From contig NZ_CP027433.1 in assembly GCF_002993285.1 (NCBI RefSeq), positions 620,001 to 684,000 of the forward strand: a stretch of DNA of 64,000 bases. Direction: 5' to 3'. The notes under the pieces are model-generated. The model had not been told where the DNA came from. It saw nothing but the letters and a program-made list of their open reading frames with translations, and did not search any database. The position numbers and the translations under genes are program-made. This stretch comes from Gordonia iterans (lineage in GTDB: Bacteria > Actinomycetota > Actinomycetes > Mycobacteriales > Mycobacteriaceae). This document shows positions 48,998 to 58,009 of the stretch, piece by piece (within the stretch, counting starts at the first letter, position 1; each line of letters begins with the position of its first letter).

Positions 48998-49921
48998 TCA
49001 GGCGGACGCCTCGAGGATCATTGTCACCGCCATGCCGCTGCCCGCGCAGATCGAGATGAGGCCTCGGCCGGATCCCTTGCGGTGCAGCAGTTTCGCCAGT
49101 GTCGCGGTGATACGGCCGCCGGTGGCGCCGAACGGGTGGCCGGTGGCGAGCGACCCGCCGGTCACATTCAGCCGGTCACGGTCGATCTCGCCGAGCTCCT
49201 CGTCGCGGCCCAGCTCGGTGCGGCAGAAGTCGGCGTCGTTCCACGCCGCGAGGGTCGACAGCACCTGAGAGGCGAAGGCCTCGTGGATCTCGTAATAGTC
49301 GAAATCCTGCAGGGAGAGAGCGTTGCGGCGCAGCAGCTCGCTCACGGCGTACACCGGTGCCATCAGGACCCCTTGCGTCTTCGGGTCGCCGTCGACGTAG
49401 TCCACCGCCCAGCTCTGCGCGTCGACGATGCGGGCCAGCGGCGTGAGACCGCGTTCGGCGGCCCACTGCGGTGAGCCCAGCAAGACCGCCGAGGCTCCGT
49501 CGGTGAGCGTCGTCGAGTTGGCCGCGGTCATGGTGCCGTCGGCGCCGAAACACGGTTTCAGGGCGGCCAGTCGTTCCGCGGTGAGGCCGCGCCGCAGATT
49601 GTCGTCCTCGCTGAGCCCGGCGAAGGGTGTCAGCAGGTCGTCCAAGAACCCGTCGTCGTACGCGGCCGCCAGCTTGGCGTGTGAGTTCAGGGCGATCCGG
49701 TCCTGATCGTCGCGGCGGATTCCCCACGCTGCGCCGGTGATGGCCTGTGCGGCGCCGGGAACCAGGTCGGTCCGGCGCTCGGCCGGACTCGGCACGTCGA
49801 AGTCCAGGGCCGCGGTGAGCATGGTCTGGTTGGTCTCGTCGAGGTAGGCCCCGTTCGAGCGGGCGAACGGAATGCGATTGCCGCCGAGAACGTAGACGTC
49901 GGTCAGGTGCTGGGTTGCCAT
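48998..49921 (-). pseudogene. Thiolase family protein lacking its nucleophile segment
   Basis: 307 residues instead of about 430. The N-terminus (VYVLGGNRIPFARSNGAY, ending at MLTAALD, residue 40) joins directly to DVPSPAERRT, which in full-length relatives lies about 130 residues further on. The missing part includes the acyl-accepting Cys (CGTGLEA). The rest is intact: GNSTxLTDGAS-like ANSTTLTDGAS, YEIHEAFASQ with catalytic His, GHPFGATGGR and the second Cys in ICAGSGMA. Without the nucleophile it should be inactive as a thiolase. ATG 49921 has TAATGT 8 nt upstream. The frame is uninterrupted, so a clean in-frame deletion is likely. Confidence 0.75.
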
Positions 49922-49935
49922 GAACCGTGACATTA
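49922..49935 (-). promoter_or_regulatory. Putative leaderless promoter of the thiolase remnant
   Basis: TAATGT (49935-49930, minus strand), 8 nt, ATG 49921. Confidence 0.4.
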
Positions 49936-49992
49936 AGCGATGGCATCGTGACCGATTTCCCCGCGCCCCACGCTTTACCTGCGGGTAGCCGA

Positions 49993-50005
49993 TAGTGTCC
50001 CGGAC
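49993..50005 (+). promoter_or_regulatory. Leaderless promoter of the PTS genes
   Basis: TAGTGT (49993-49998), 7 nt, GTG 50006. The same hexamer and spacing serve the HAD phosphatase. Confidence 0.55.
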
Positions 50006-50815
50006 GTGAGCGCGCTGACAGACCTCCTGAGCCCGGAAGCCGTAGCGCTGGACGTCGCGGCGGGCGACTGGCGCGCCGCGATCTCTGCCGCTGGTGACCT
50101 CCTGACCACGACCGGCGTGACCACCGACGTCTACACGCGGGAGATGATCGACTCGGTCGTGGAGAAGGGGCCGTACATCGTGATCGCCCCCGGGTTCGCC
50201 TTCGCGCACGCGCGACCGTCGCCCGCAGTCCACCGGACCGGGATGTCCTGGGTGCGCCTGGCCGCCCCGGTCGAGTTCGGGCACAAGACCAACGACCCCG
50301 TCGGGCTCGTCGTCGCGCTCGCCGCCACCGACGCGCAAGCGCACACCCGCGCGATGGCGGAGCTGGCGAGAGTGCTCGGCGATCCGGAACGGCGAGCTGC
50401 TCTCGACGTCGCGCAGACACCGGCGGCGGTACTCGCGATTCTCGGCCCGAACCAGTCGGAGACGGCGGGTGCCCCAGCCGATGTCGCCGCGGATCGGCCC
50501 GCGTCCGCCGCCGAATCGGGGCGTCGGACCAACAACAAGATCCTCACCGTGTGCGGCAACGGCCTGGGCACCAGCCTGTTCCTCAAGAACACGCTGGAGA
50601 AGGTGCTGAGCGACTGGGGCTGGGCACCGTTCATCACCGTCGAGGCCACCGACACCATCTCGGCCAAAGGCAAGGCCAAGGAGGCCGATCTGATCCTCAC
50701 CTCCGGAGAGATCGCCAAGACTCTGGGCGACATCGGCGTGCCGGTGACCGTGATCGAGAACTTCACCAGCCCCGCAGAGCTCGACGCCGCGCTGCGTGCG
50801 AACTACGACGTCTGA
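50006..50815 (+). CDS. PTS EIIA-EIIB fusion, ascorbate (Ula) type
   Basis: 269 residues. The EIIA domain (about 1-148) has the phosphorylated His68 in FAFAHARPS, typical of the mannitol/ascorbate EIIA-2 fold. An Ala-rich linker (151-172) leads to the EIIB domain with the phosphocysteine Cys183 in ILTVCGNGLGTS. It passes phosphate from HPr to the sugar. EI and HPr genes are not in the window. GTG 50006 fixed by the leaderless promoter. Followed after 11 bp by EIIC. The substrate is probably L-ascorbate or a related acid sugar; no UlaG/D/E catabolic gene is adjacent. Confidence 0.85.
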   Translation: MSALTDLLSPEAVALDVAAGDWRAAISAAGDLLTTTGVTTDVYTREMIDSVVEKGPYIVIAPGFAFAHARPSPAVHRTGMSWVRLAAPVEFGHKTNDPVGLVVALAATDAQAHTRAMAELARVLGDPERRAALDVAQTPAAVLAILGPNQSETAGAPADVAADRPASAAESGRRTNNKILTVCGNGLGTSLFLKNTLEKVLSDWGWAPFITVEATDTISAKGKAKEADLILTSGEIAKTLGDIGVPVTVIENFTSPAELDAALRANYDV

Positions 50816-50826
50816 GAGCCGAAGCC

Positions 50827-52392
50827 ATGAATGTGATCGCAACCATCGCGGAATTCGTCGTCAACGAGATTCTGGCGGTCCCGGCGTATCTGATCGGCAT
50901 CATCACCGCGGTCGGTCTGATCGCCTTGCGCAAGACCGTCGGCCAGGTGATCGGCGGTGCGCTCAAGGCGACCCTCGGCTTTCTGCTGATCGGGGCCGGT
51001 GCGACCCTCGTCGTCGCGTCGCTCGCACCGCTCGGCGTGATGCTGCAGGGCTCCACCAGCTCGCACGGCGTGGTGCCTACCAATGAGGCGATCGTCGGCA
51101 TCGCCCAGGACACCTATGGTGCCCAAGTCGCGTGGCTGATGATCCTCGGCTTCGTGTTCAGCTTGGTGCTCGCGCGCTTCACGCCGCTGCGGTACGTGTT
51201 CTTGACCGGTCATCACACCCTGTTCATGGCGACTCTGCTGACGATCGTGCTGGCGACCACAGGTATGAACGCCTTCAGCGTGGTGGTGATCGGCGGTGTG
51301 CTGCTGGGTGTGGTGATGGTGTCGCTGCCGGCCATCTCTCAGCCGTGGACCAAGCGGGTCACCGGCGACAACACGATCGCGATCGGTCACTTCGGCACGC
51401 TCGGCTACGTGGTGGCCGGCGTCGTCGGCCGGTACACCGGCGGCAAGCGGAGCCGCTCCACCGAGGATCTGAAGCTGCCCGAGTCGCTGCGCTTCCTGCG
51501 TGACTCGATGGTGGCGACGGCGCTCTCGATGGTGCTGATGTACGTCATCGTGTCGCTGATCTACGTCGGCCGGGTCGGGAGCACCGAGGCCTATCTCGCC
51601 TACGCCGATGCGGACGGCGCAGGAGGCGCCACCGGCATGGGCAACTTCATCATGAACGGGGTGACGCAGGGTCTGAGTTTCGGCGTCGCCGTCGCGGTGA
51701 TCCTCTTCGGTGTCCGCACCATCCTGGGCGAGCTGGTTCCGGCCTTCCAGGGCATCGCCGAGCGGGTCGTTCCCGGAGCCGTGCCGGCGCTGGATGCGCC
51801 GATCGTGTTCCCATACGCGCAGAACGCCGTGCTCATCGGATTCCTGTCCAGCTTCGCGGCCGGCCTTGTCGGACTCGGAGTGCTGTCGCTGTGGCTGGGG
51901 CCGGCCTTCGGCTGGGCGCTGGTGCTGCCCGGTCTGGTGCCGCACTTCTTCACCGGCGGCGCCGCGGGCGTCTACGGCAACGCCACCGGTGGGCGGGTCG
52001 GTGCGATCAGCGGTGGCTTCGCCAACGGCCTCATCATCACCTTCCTGCCGGCGCTCCTGGTCAGTGTCCTGGGCAGCTTCGGTGAGGAGAACACCACCTT
52101 CGGCGACGCCGACTTCGGTTGGTATGGCCTGCTTCTGGGCAGTGCGGGCAAGATCGGCGGCTGGCCGGGCGTGCTCGTCATGCTGCTCATCGGCGCGCTG
52201 ATCCTGGCGCTGGCGATCGTCGTGCAGAAGAAGCTGGTCGAGACCGACTGGGATCCGTCGCCCGGGCGGCCGCTGCCCGGCGCCGGTGATCCGCCCGGCC
52301 CGGGGAATCCGGACATGGTGCCCGGTGGCACGAAGTATGCGAAGATCCCGCCGCCCGCCGGAGCCCCGAAGCCGCCGCCTCCGCCCTCGTGA
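50827..52392 (+). CDS. PTS EIIC, ascorbate (UlaA/SgaT) type
   Basis: 521 residues. It starts NEILAVPAYLIGIITAVGLI, has eleven or so TM helices, and carries conserved blocks IGHFGTLGYVVAGVVG and HFFTGGAAGVYGNATGGR. UlaA proteins use an elevator mechanism and phosphorylate the substrate during import. The C-terminal 60 residues are hydrophilic and Pro-rich (KIPPPAGAPKPPPPPS), an unusual addition. It pairs with the EIIAB protein. Confidence 0.87.
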   Translation: MNVIATIAEFVVNEILAVPAYLIGIITAVGLIALRKTVGQVIGGALKATLGFLLIGAGATLVVASLAPLGVMLQGSTSSHGVVPTNEAIVGIAQDTYGAQVAWLMILGFVFSLVLARFTPLRYVFLTGHHTLFMATLLTIVLATTGMNAFSVVVIGGVLLGVVMVSLPAISQPWTKRVTGDNTIAIGHFGTLGYVVAGVVGRYTGGKRSRSTEDLKLPESLRFLRDSMVATALSMVLMYVIVSLIYVGRVGSTEAYLAYADADGAGGATGMGNFIMNGVTQGLSFGVAVAVILFGVRTILGELVPAFQGIAERVVPGAVPALDAPIVFPYAQNAVLIGFLSSFAAGLVGLGVLSLWLGPAFGWALVLPGLVPHFFTGGAAGVYGNATGGRVGAISGGFANGLIITFLPALLVSVLGSFGEENTTFGDADFGWYGLLLGSAGKIGGWPGVLVMLLIGALILALAIVVQKKLVETDWDPSPGRPLPGAGDPPGPGNPDMVPGGTKYAKIPPPAGAPKPPPPPS

Positions 52393-52442
52393 GTAGGACC
52401 TCCATCGGGGGCGGCCGGCCCTGCCCGATTTCTGCATTCCGG

Positions 52443-52475
52443 TATAGTGACGTCGTTCACATTTCTATCGTGTGA
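52443..52475 (+). promoter_or_regulatory. Promoter region of the lipoprotein gene with inverted repeat
   Basis: TATAGT (52443-52448) is a good -10 hexamer. TCACA (52457-52461) and TGTGA (52471-52475) form a 5-9-5 inverted repeat just downstream of the predicted start, a possible operator. It is Crp-like in half-sites but reversed in order. Confidence 0.4.
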
Positions 52476-52541
52476 GCACGGTCGGGCGATGCGATCGACA
52501 GAAGCGGTCGCACCCGGCTCTCTCACTGTGGAGGTTCACTC

Positions 52542-53009
52542 TTGAAGAAGTCAGCACTCGTGGCGGGCGCGTTCTCGCTGATGTTGGTCCTGGGAGCATG
52601 CGGTTCTGGCGACTCGGACGACAAGGCGGCAGAGAGCTCGCATCCGTCGTCACACCATTCGACATCCGTGACGACCGAGACGGAGACCGAGACGCCGCAG
52701 ACCCCGGCGGCGACCAAGACGCCGGCGGAGCCGCGGGCGACTCCGCAGCCCGAGCAGGACGACGATCCGGGTGGGCATCCCTGCACCGATCAGAGCGGGG
52801 CTCCCGGGCACCTCATCCCGACCGATGACGGGCACTGGGTCTGTGAGATCACCGGGGACGCTCCGCAGATCGCCGGTCGTCACCAGGATCACGACGACGA
52901 CCCGGGTGGGCATCCGTGCACCGACCAGAGCGGTGCTCCCGGACACCTGATCGCCACCACCGACGGGCACTGGATCTGTGAGATCACCGGAGACGCTCCG
53001 CAGAGCTGA
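52542..53009 (+). CDS. Lipoprotein with two tandem Cys-pair repeats
   Basis: 155 residues. Lipobox LGAC (Cys20), then a Ser/Thr/Pro-rich stalk (about 25-70). Two 37-residue repeats follow (73-109 and 118-154), 34 of 37 identical, each with GGHPCTDQSGAPGHLI and DGHW[VI]CEITGD. Each has two Cys (81/101 and 126/146), probably a disulfide per repeat, and several His (GGHP, GHLI, DGHW) that might bind metal. No known domain is recognised. The start is TTG 52542 with GGAGG 7 nt before it. The recent repeat duplication and position after a PTS system are notable. Confidence 0.8.
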   Translation: MKKSALVAGAFSLMLVLGACGSGDSDDKAAESSHPSSHHSTSVTTETETETPQTPAATKTPAEPRATPQPEQDDDPGGHPCTDQSGAPGHLIPTDDGHWVCEITGDAPQIAGRHQDHDDDPGGHPCTDQSGAPGHLIATTDGHWICEITGDAPQS

Positions 53010-53013
53010 CGCC

Positions 53014-53091
53014 GGTCAGGATGACCGAAATCGAGGGGGTCCGCGGGCGATATGCCGGGGTGGACTCCCTCGATTCGCGCACATCCTGACC
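53014..53091 (+). terminator. Long double-stem hairpin after the lipoprotein gene
   Basis: GGTCAGGATG (53014-53023) pairs with CATCCTGACC (53082-53091). Inside it AATCGAGGG...TCC (53029-53042) pairs with GGAC...CCCTCGATT (53062-53075). It could end transcription from both converging genes. Confidence 0.6.
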
Positions 53092-53130
53092 TTCCGGGGG
53101 TGATTCCGGGTCCCGCTGATCGAGTCGGGG

Positions 53131-53179
53131 TCTCGATACGCCGACGCTCACTTCGTTCGCTCCGGCTACTCGACCACCA
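53131..53179. repeat. Second copy of the long imperfect palindrome
   Basis: TCTCGATACGCCGAC, GCTCACTTCGTTCGC and GGCTACTCGACCACCA are in the same order as the reverse complement of 28968-29021. The flanking GATCGAGTCGG (53119-53129) belongs to the same group. The remaining 53092-53277 interval has no gene I can support. Confidence 0.8.
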
Positions 53180-53277
53180 AGGTTGGTGGCCTCCGACGAC
53201 CCGAACGGTGCGCTCGAACAGCAGTGGGGTGGCGGGACCGAACGGTCCGTTCGAACACCAGTGGGGTGAAGCGGGAC

Positions 53278-54597
53278 TCAGCGCACGGGGTCGATGCAAC
53301 TCGACGGCGCCGCGACCAGGGAGCAGAACTGGGCGGGGCGGCTCGGCCGGTAGCGCGGGTCGACGCCGTTGGCCTCGGCGATCTCGCGGAAGGCTTTGAC
53401 CGCGGCGGTGGGGCGGCGAGTGAGGGTGGGGTCGGTCTTGACGTCTACCAGGTAGAGCCCGAAGCGGGGTGTGTAGCTGCCCCACTCGTAGTTGTCGGTC
53501 AGCGACCAGTAGTGGAAGCCGATCACGTTCATGCCATCGGCGCGGGCGCGCTGAGTCCAGTACACGAGGTCGCGCAGGTGGTCGTCGCGGCGGTAGCCGT
53601 CCGGCCGCGGCCTGCCGTTCTCGGTCGGCATGCCGGTCTCCACGACGTACAGTGGCAGCCCGGGGAAGCGGCGGGAGTAGTCCCGGAACGCGTAGTACAG
53701 CCCGTCGGCGGAGACTGGAGCCTTCCAGGACTCGTCGGCCACGATGTACGCCGCACCGAGGTCGGTGGGCGTCACCGAGTAGTAGTAGTCGATCCCGACG
53801 AAGTCGAGCTTGTCGCGGACGCGGTTCAGAAAGAGCCGGTCGAGCTCGGGCTGGACGGCGGGGATGTACGCAGTGTTCGACGACACCATCGCGCCGGGGT
53901 CGCGGTGGTGGATGTGGTCGTAGATCGCGCGGTGCACGTGTACCAGCCGGTCGAACATCGCCGGCGTCTGGTCCGGTGCGATGCCGCCGAAGCGGACCTC
54001 CTGCATCACGTAGGCGGCGGGCTCGTTCACGGTGATCCACAGCGGCCGATGCTTGGCGTACCGGTCGACCACCCGCCGCTGGTGGGTGAGCCAGGCGTGC
54101 GGGGTGCGGGGGTCGGCCCAGCCGCCGCGGTCGGCGATCCAGCCCGGGTACACCCAGTGGTCGAGGGTGAGCATCGGCCGCATCCCGGCGGCGACGATGG
54201 CGTTCACGACGTCGTCGTAGTACGCGAGCTCGCGCTGATCGACCTTTCCGGGACGCGGTTCGATGCGCGCCCACTCGACGCCGATCCGGAAGACCTTCAT
54301 CCCCATCGCCTGGGCGCGGGCGATGTCTTCGCGGTAGCGGTGGCGGAAGTCGACGGCGGTGCCGACGTCGTCGTGCGTCCTGCCCGACCGCGCGTAGCGG
54401 CGCCAGTTGCTGTCGGGCGAGGACCCCTCGACCTGGAATCCCGACGAAGAGACGCCCCAGAGGAAGTCGTGCGGCAGCGCAGCGGGATCGGCCTGCGCCG
54501 GCGAGACGGGGCGGACCGGGACCGCGAGCAGCAGGCAGGCGACGGCGAGCGCGAGCACAGTGCGGGCGGTGTCGACGGCGGTCGCGGTACCTCGCAT
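53278..54597 (-). CDS. Secreted GH1 beta-glycosidase
   Basis: 439 residues. A signal peptide (TARTVLALAVACLLLAVPVR, cleaved near SPAQA) exports it. GH1 fold: HDFLWGVSSSGFQVEG near the start, acid/base Glu192 in TVNEP, nucleophile Glu320 in YVVETG, and WSLTDNYEW near the end. It should release beta-linked sugars outside the cell. Two C-terminal Cys (QFCSLV, SSCID) may bond. ATG 54597 is chosen for the signal peptide; a GTG at 54615 is the alternative. It is convergent with the lipoprotein gene. Confidence 0.85.
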   Translation of the reverse strand: MRGTATAVDTARTVLALAVACLLLAVPVRPVSPAQADPAALPHDFLWGVSSSGFQVEGSSPDSNWRRYARSGRTHDDVGTAVDFRHRYREDIARAQAMGMKVFRIGVEWARIEPRPGKVDQRELAYYDDVVNAIVAAGMRPMLTLDHWVYPGWIADRGGWADPRTPHAWLTHQRRVVDRYAKHRPLWITVNEPAAYVMQEVRFGGIAPDQTPAMFDRLVHVHRAIYDHIHHRDPGAMVSSNTAYIPAVQPELDRLFLNRVRDKLDFVGIDYYYSVTPTDLGAAYIVADESWKAPVSADGLYYAFRDYSRRFPGLPLYVVETGMPTENGRPRPDGYRRDDHLRDLVYWTQRARADGMNVIGFHYWSLTDNYEWGSYTPRFGLYLVDVKTDPTLTRRPTAAVKAFREIAEANGVDPRYRPSRPAQFCSLVAAPSSCIDPVR

Positions 54598-54679
54598 GGA
54601 GCGAGTCTTGCGCACCCGGCCACCGGATGTCGCGAAAATCGCGGGATCGCGAGGCCGCCGACGGTCAGCGCGGCCTAAT

Positions 54680-56041
54680 TCAGAGCAGGACGCCGGGGTT
54701 GAGGATGCCGTGCGGGTCGAGGGCGTTCTTGACGGTGGCGGTCAGGTCCATCACGTCGTCGCCCAGCTGCGCGGGCAGCCAGCCCTTCTTCAGCCGGCCG
54801 ACCCCGTGTTCCCCGGTGATCGTTCCGCCCATCTCGACGGCCAGGCCCATCACCTGGTCGAAAGCCAGTTGCGCGCGGCGCGCTTCGTCGTCGTCTGTCG
54901 GGTCGAAGACGATGAGCGGGTGGGTGTTGCCGTCGCCGGCATGCGCGATCACCGCGATGGTCACGCCGTTGTCGGCGGCGATGGCGGCGACGCCGTCGAC
55001 CAGATCGGGCAGGGCGGGCAGCGGTACGCCGACGTCCTCCAAGAGGAGCGAGCCCTTCTTCTCGACGGCCGGAATCGCGACGCGGCGAGCCTGGGTGAAG
55101 GCCTCGCCCTCGGCGGGGTCGTCGGTGGTGAAGACCTCGCCGGCCCGGTTGGCGTGGAAGGCCTCCTCGATCAGGGCGATCTCGGCGGCACCGGCCGGTC
55201 CGGGTGCGTCGGACTGGGCGATCAGCATGGCACCCGCATTGCGGTCGAGCCCCATTCTCAGCAGGTCTTCAACGGCGTTGATCGACGTCGAGTCCATGAA
55301 CTCCAGCATCGCCGGACGGGTCCGGGCGGTCACCGCGACCACCGCGCGGCTCGCATCGTGGACGGTCGGAAAAATGCCGACGACGGTGCAGGCCGGGGCC
55401 TGCGGCGGCAACAGCCGCACGGTGACCTCGGTGATGATCCCGAGGAGGCCCTCGCTGCCGACGAAGAGTCGGGTCAGCGAGAGCCCGGCGCTGTCTTTGA
55501 GCTGTTTGCCGCCGAGGCGGACGGCGCGGCCGTCGGCCAGCACCACCTCGAGACCGAGGACGTAATCGACTGTGACGCCGTATTTCACACAGCAGAGGCC
55601 GCCGGCGTTGGTGGCGGCGTTCCCGCCGATCGTGCAGATCTCGTACGACGACGGGTCCGGCGGATACCAGAGGTCGCGCTCGGCCGCGGCGGCCTTCACC
55701 TCGGCGTTGAACATGCCGGGCTTGCACACCGCGGTGCGGGTGGCGGTGTCGACGGCGATGCCGCGCATCTTCTCGGTGGTCAGCATGAGCGCGCCGTCGA
55801 CGGCGGTGGCACCGCCGGAGAGGCTGGTGCCGGCGCCGCGCGTGACCACCGGCACCCCGTGTTCGGCGCACCAGCGGACGGTCGTCTGCACATCCTCGGT
55901 GACGACCGGGCGGACCAGGGCCAGCGGGGTGCCTGCCGACGGATCCTGGGCGCGGTCCTGCCGGTACGCGGCGAGGATGTCCGGATCGGTCACCACCATA
56001 CCGTCCGGCAGGGCTGCGGACAGCGTGCTCACGTCGACCAT
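54680..56041 (-). CDS. FAD-linked oxidase of the GlcD / D-lactate dehydrogenase type
   Basis: 453 residues. The PCMH-type FAD-binding domain has VVTRGAGTSLSGGATAVDGA, the block IGGNAATNAGGLCCVKYGVT and GSEGLLGIITEVTVRL. The C-terminal cap has AHAGDGNTHPLI and ITGEHGVGRLKKGWL with His residues near the flavin. These oxidise D-2-hydroxyacids such as D-lactate or glycolate. No GlcE/F partner is visible. The start is ATG 56041 with TAGGGT 6 nt upstream. Divergent from phoD. Confidence 0.88.
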   Translation of the reverse strand: MVDVSTLSAALPDGMVVTDPDILAAYRQDRAQDPSAGTPLALVRPVVTEDVQTTVRWCAEHGVPVVTRGAGTSLSGGATAVDGALMLTTEKMRGIAVDTATRTAVCKPGMFNAEVKAAAAERDLWYPPDPSSYEICTIGGNAATNAGGLCCVKYGVTVDYVLGLEVVLADGRAVRLGGKQLKDSAGLSLTRLFVGSEGLLGIITEVTVRLLPPQAPACTVVGIFPTVHDASRAVVAVTARTRPAMLEFMDSTSINAVEDLLRMGLDRNAGAMLIAQSDAPGPAGAAEIALIEEAFHANRAGEVFTTDDPAEGEAFTQARRVAIPAVEKKGSLLLEDVGVPLPALPDLVDGVAAIAADNGVTIAVIAHAGDGNTHPLIVFDPTDDDEARRAQLAFDQVMGLAVEMGGTITGEHGVGRLKKGWLPAQLGDDVMDLTATVKNALDPHGILNPGVLL

Positions 56042-56053
56042 GGATTCACCCTA
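56042..56053 (-). promoter_or_regulatory. Leaderless promoter of the GlcD-type gene
   Basis: TAGGGT (56053-56048, minus strand), 6 nt, ATG 56041. Confidence 0.5.
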
Positions 56054-56229
56054 GGCGGTTGAGCGGTCGCTCAGGCGGCCATCGCACCACGCTGTGCCGC
56101 CCAGTATTGTCGCGAGCACCGTCCGGAGCGCTGTTTGGAGGAGCCGTTCACCTGTTGGACGGTCGCCGGTCATCGGCCGGTGTCGCGGCTGTCACGGTTG
56201 CGACAACCGGTGTTGTCAGACTTCCGGTC

Positions 56230-57903
56230 GTGTCAGATTCCTTGCCTCCCAGCATCTCTCGTCGCACCCTGGTCGCCGTCGCGGGCACCGGTGCCGCCGG
56301 CCTCGCTGCCGCCCGTCTCGTCGGAGGGGACGGTGCGGCGCAGGCTAGGCCGTCCCGACAGCAGGCCTTCGCGCACGGAGTGGCCTCGGGAGACCCGCTG
56401 GCCGACCGCGTGATCCTCTGGACGCGGGTGACGCCGACACCGGCGGCGACGGCCGGATCCGGTCGCGGCCCGGCGACGACGGTGCGCTGGGAGATGTCGC
56501 CCTCGAAGGACTTCTCGACGGTGGCGTCGTCGGGAACGGCGACCACCGATGCGTCGCGCGACCACACCGTGAAGGTCGACGCAGGCGGCCTCGCCCCGAA
56601 GACGCGGTACTGGTATCGCTTCCGGGTGCTCGACGGTCCCGCGGCCGGGGCCGTCTCGCCGGTCGGCCGTACCCGGACAGCCCCGGCAGCGGCCGATGCC
56701 GTGGCCCGGGTCCGCTTCGGCGTCGCGAGCTGTTCCAACTGGGAGGCCGGCTACTTCGGGGCCTATCGGGAGCTCGCGCGCCGCACGGATCTGGACGCCG
56801 TCGTGCATCTGGGCGACTACATCTACGAGTACGGCGCCGGTGAGTACACCGGCAAGCACGGTCCGGTGCGCACGCACCGACCGGCCCACGACATCGTGTC
56901 GCTGGCCGACTACCGGATCCGGCACGCCCAGTACAAGACTGACCCGGACCTGCAGGCCGCGCACGCCGCCCACCCGTTCATCTGCACCTGGGACGACCAC
57001 GAGTCGGCCGACAACGCCTACAAGAGCGGGGCGGAGAACCATGACCCGGCAACTCAGGGGCCGTGGCCGGTACGACGAGCTGCCGCCGAGCGCGCCTACT
57101 ACGAATGGATGCCGGTGCGTCCGCAGGTGACCGACACCGGGCGGCATCTGTACCGGCGGCTGCGGTACGGGAAGCTGCTCGAGCTCTCCATGCTCGACTT
57201 GCGCACCTACCGCGACAAGCAGGCTCCGATCTCTCCGCGCGTCGACTCGCCGCGGACGAGCATCACCGGCCGCGCGCAGATGCAGTGGCTGACCGGGGGG
57301 ATCGGGACCTCCGACACCACCTGGCAGATCATCGGCAATCCGGTGATGATCTCGCCGATCCTGGTGCCGCCCCTGGACGCCGAACGCGCCTCGATTCTCA
57401 CCGAGCTGATCGGTCTGCCGCGCGGGGGAGTGCCGGCGAACACCGATGCGTGGGACGGTTACACCGCCGACCGGAACCGCCTGCTGTCGGCGATCGACCG
57501 CAGCGGGCGCCGGAACGCGGTCTTCCTCACCGGCGACATCCACATGTCGTGGGCGTGTGAGGTGCCGCGCGATCCGGGCCGATACCCGGAGGCCGGTGCC
57601 GTGGCGACGGAGTTCGTGGTGACGTCGGTGACCTCCAGCAACCTCGACGACATGGTCTCGGTGCCGGAGAGCACGCTCGGCGGACCGGCGTCGGCGGCGA
57701 TCATGGCGAGTAACCGGAACACCCGCTGGGTCGACACCGATGCGCACGGTTACGCCGTTCTCACGGTCACCCCGGCCGCATCGCAGATGGACTGGTTCTT
57801 CACGGCGGACAAGGCCGCGCGGCGGGCGCCGTTCCGGCACGGCCAGTCGTGGCGGGTCGCCTCCGGCTCGCGTCGGCTGCAGAAGGTCGCACGTCCGGCC
57901 TGA
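56230..57903 (+). CDS. phoD: PhoD-like alkaline phosphatase/phosphodiesterase, Tat-exported
   Basis: 557 residues. Twin-arginine signal SRRTLVAVAGTG with Arg11-Arg12 and a short hydrophobic core. An N-terminal Ig-like domain (about 50-150) precedes the metallo-core: VHLGDYIYEYG, TWDDHESADNAYK and LTGDIHMSW. The enzyme binds Ca2+ and Fe3+ and cleaves phosphodiesters or monoesters outside the cell, usually under phosphate limitation. The start is GTG 56230, preceded at 7 nt by CAGACT, a weak -10. The ORF from 56059 crosses this promoter and is rejected. Confidence 0.85.
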   Translation: MSDSLPPSISRRTLVAVAGTGAAGLAAARLVGGDGAAQARPSRQQAFAHGVASGDPLADRVILWTRVTPTPAATAGSGRGPATTVRWEMSPSKDFSTVASSGTATTDASRDHTVKVDAGGLAPKTRYWYRFRVLDGPAAGAVSPVGRTRTAPAAADAVARVRFGVASCSNWEAGYFGAYRELARRTDLDAVVHLGDYIYEYGAGEYTGKHGPVRTHRPAHDIVSLADYRIRHAQYKTDPDLQAAHAAHPFICTWDDHESADNAYKSGAENHDPATQGPWPVRRAAAERAYYEWMPVRPQVTDTGRHLYRRLRYGKLLELSMLDLRTYRDKQAPISPRVDSPRTSITGRAQMQWLTGGIGTSDTTWQIIGNPVMISPILVPPLDAERASILTELIGLPRGGVPANTDAWDGYTADRNRLLSAIDRSGRRNAVFLTGDIHMSWACEVPRDPGRYPEAGAVATEFVVTSVTSSNLDDMVSVPESTLGGPASAAIMASNRNTRWVDTDAHGYAVLTVTPAASQMDWFFTADKAARRAPFRHGQSWRVASGSRRLQKVARPA

Positions 57904-57920
57904 GCGGACTGGCGGCAGGT

Positions 57921-58009
57921 GATCTCGACTCCGCTCGATCGGCGAGGAGGCGCTCGATCGGCGAGGAGGCGCTCGATCGGCGAGGAGGCGCTCGACCGGC
58001 GGGGAGCCG
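57921..58009. repeat. 19-bp tandem repeats after phoD
   Basis: After GATCTCGACTCCGCTCGATC (core of the dispersed family), the 19-bp unit GCTCGATCGGCGAGGAGGC starts at 57933, 57952, 57971 and 57990. It fills the convergent space between phoD and the Hsp70-like gene. Confidence 0.85.

Noticed and set aside
49922..50842. Long N-terminal extension of the thiolase ORF to 614 residues
   Set aside because: The extension is antisense to the PTS EIIAB gene, has no thiolase homology, and a start with a -10 box exists at 49921.
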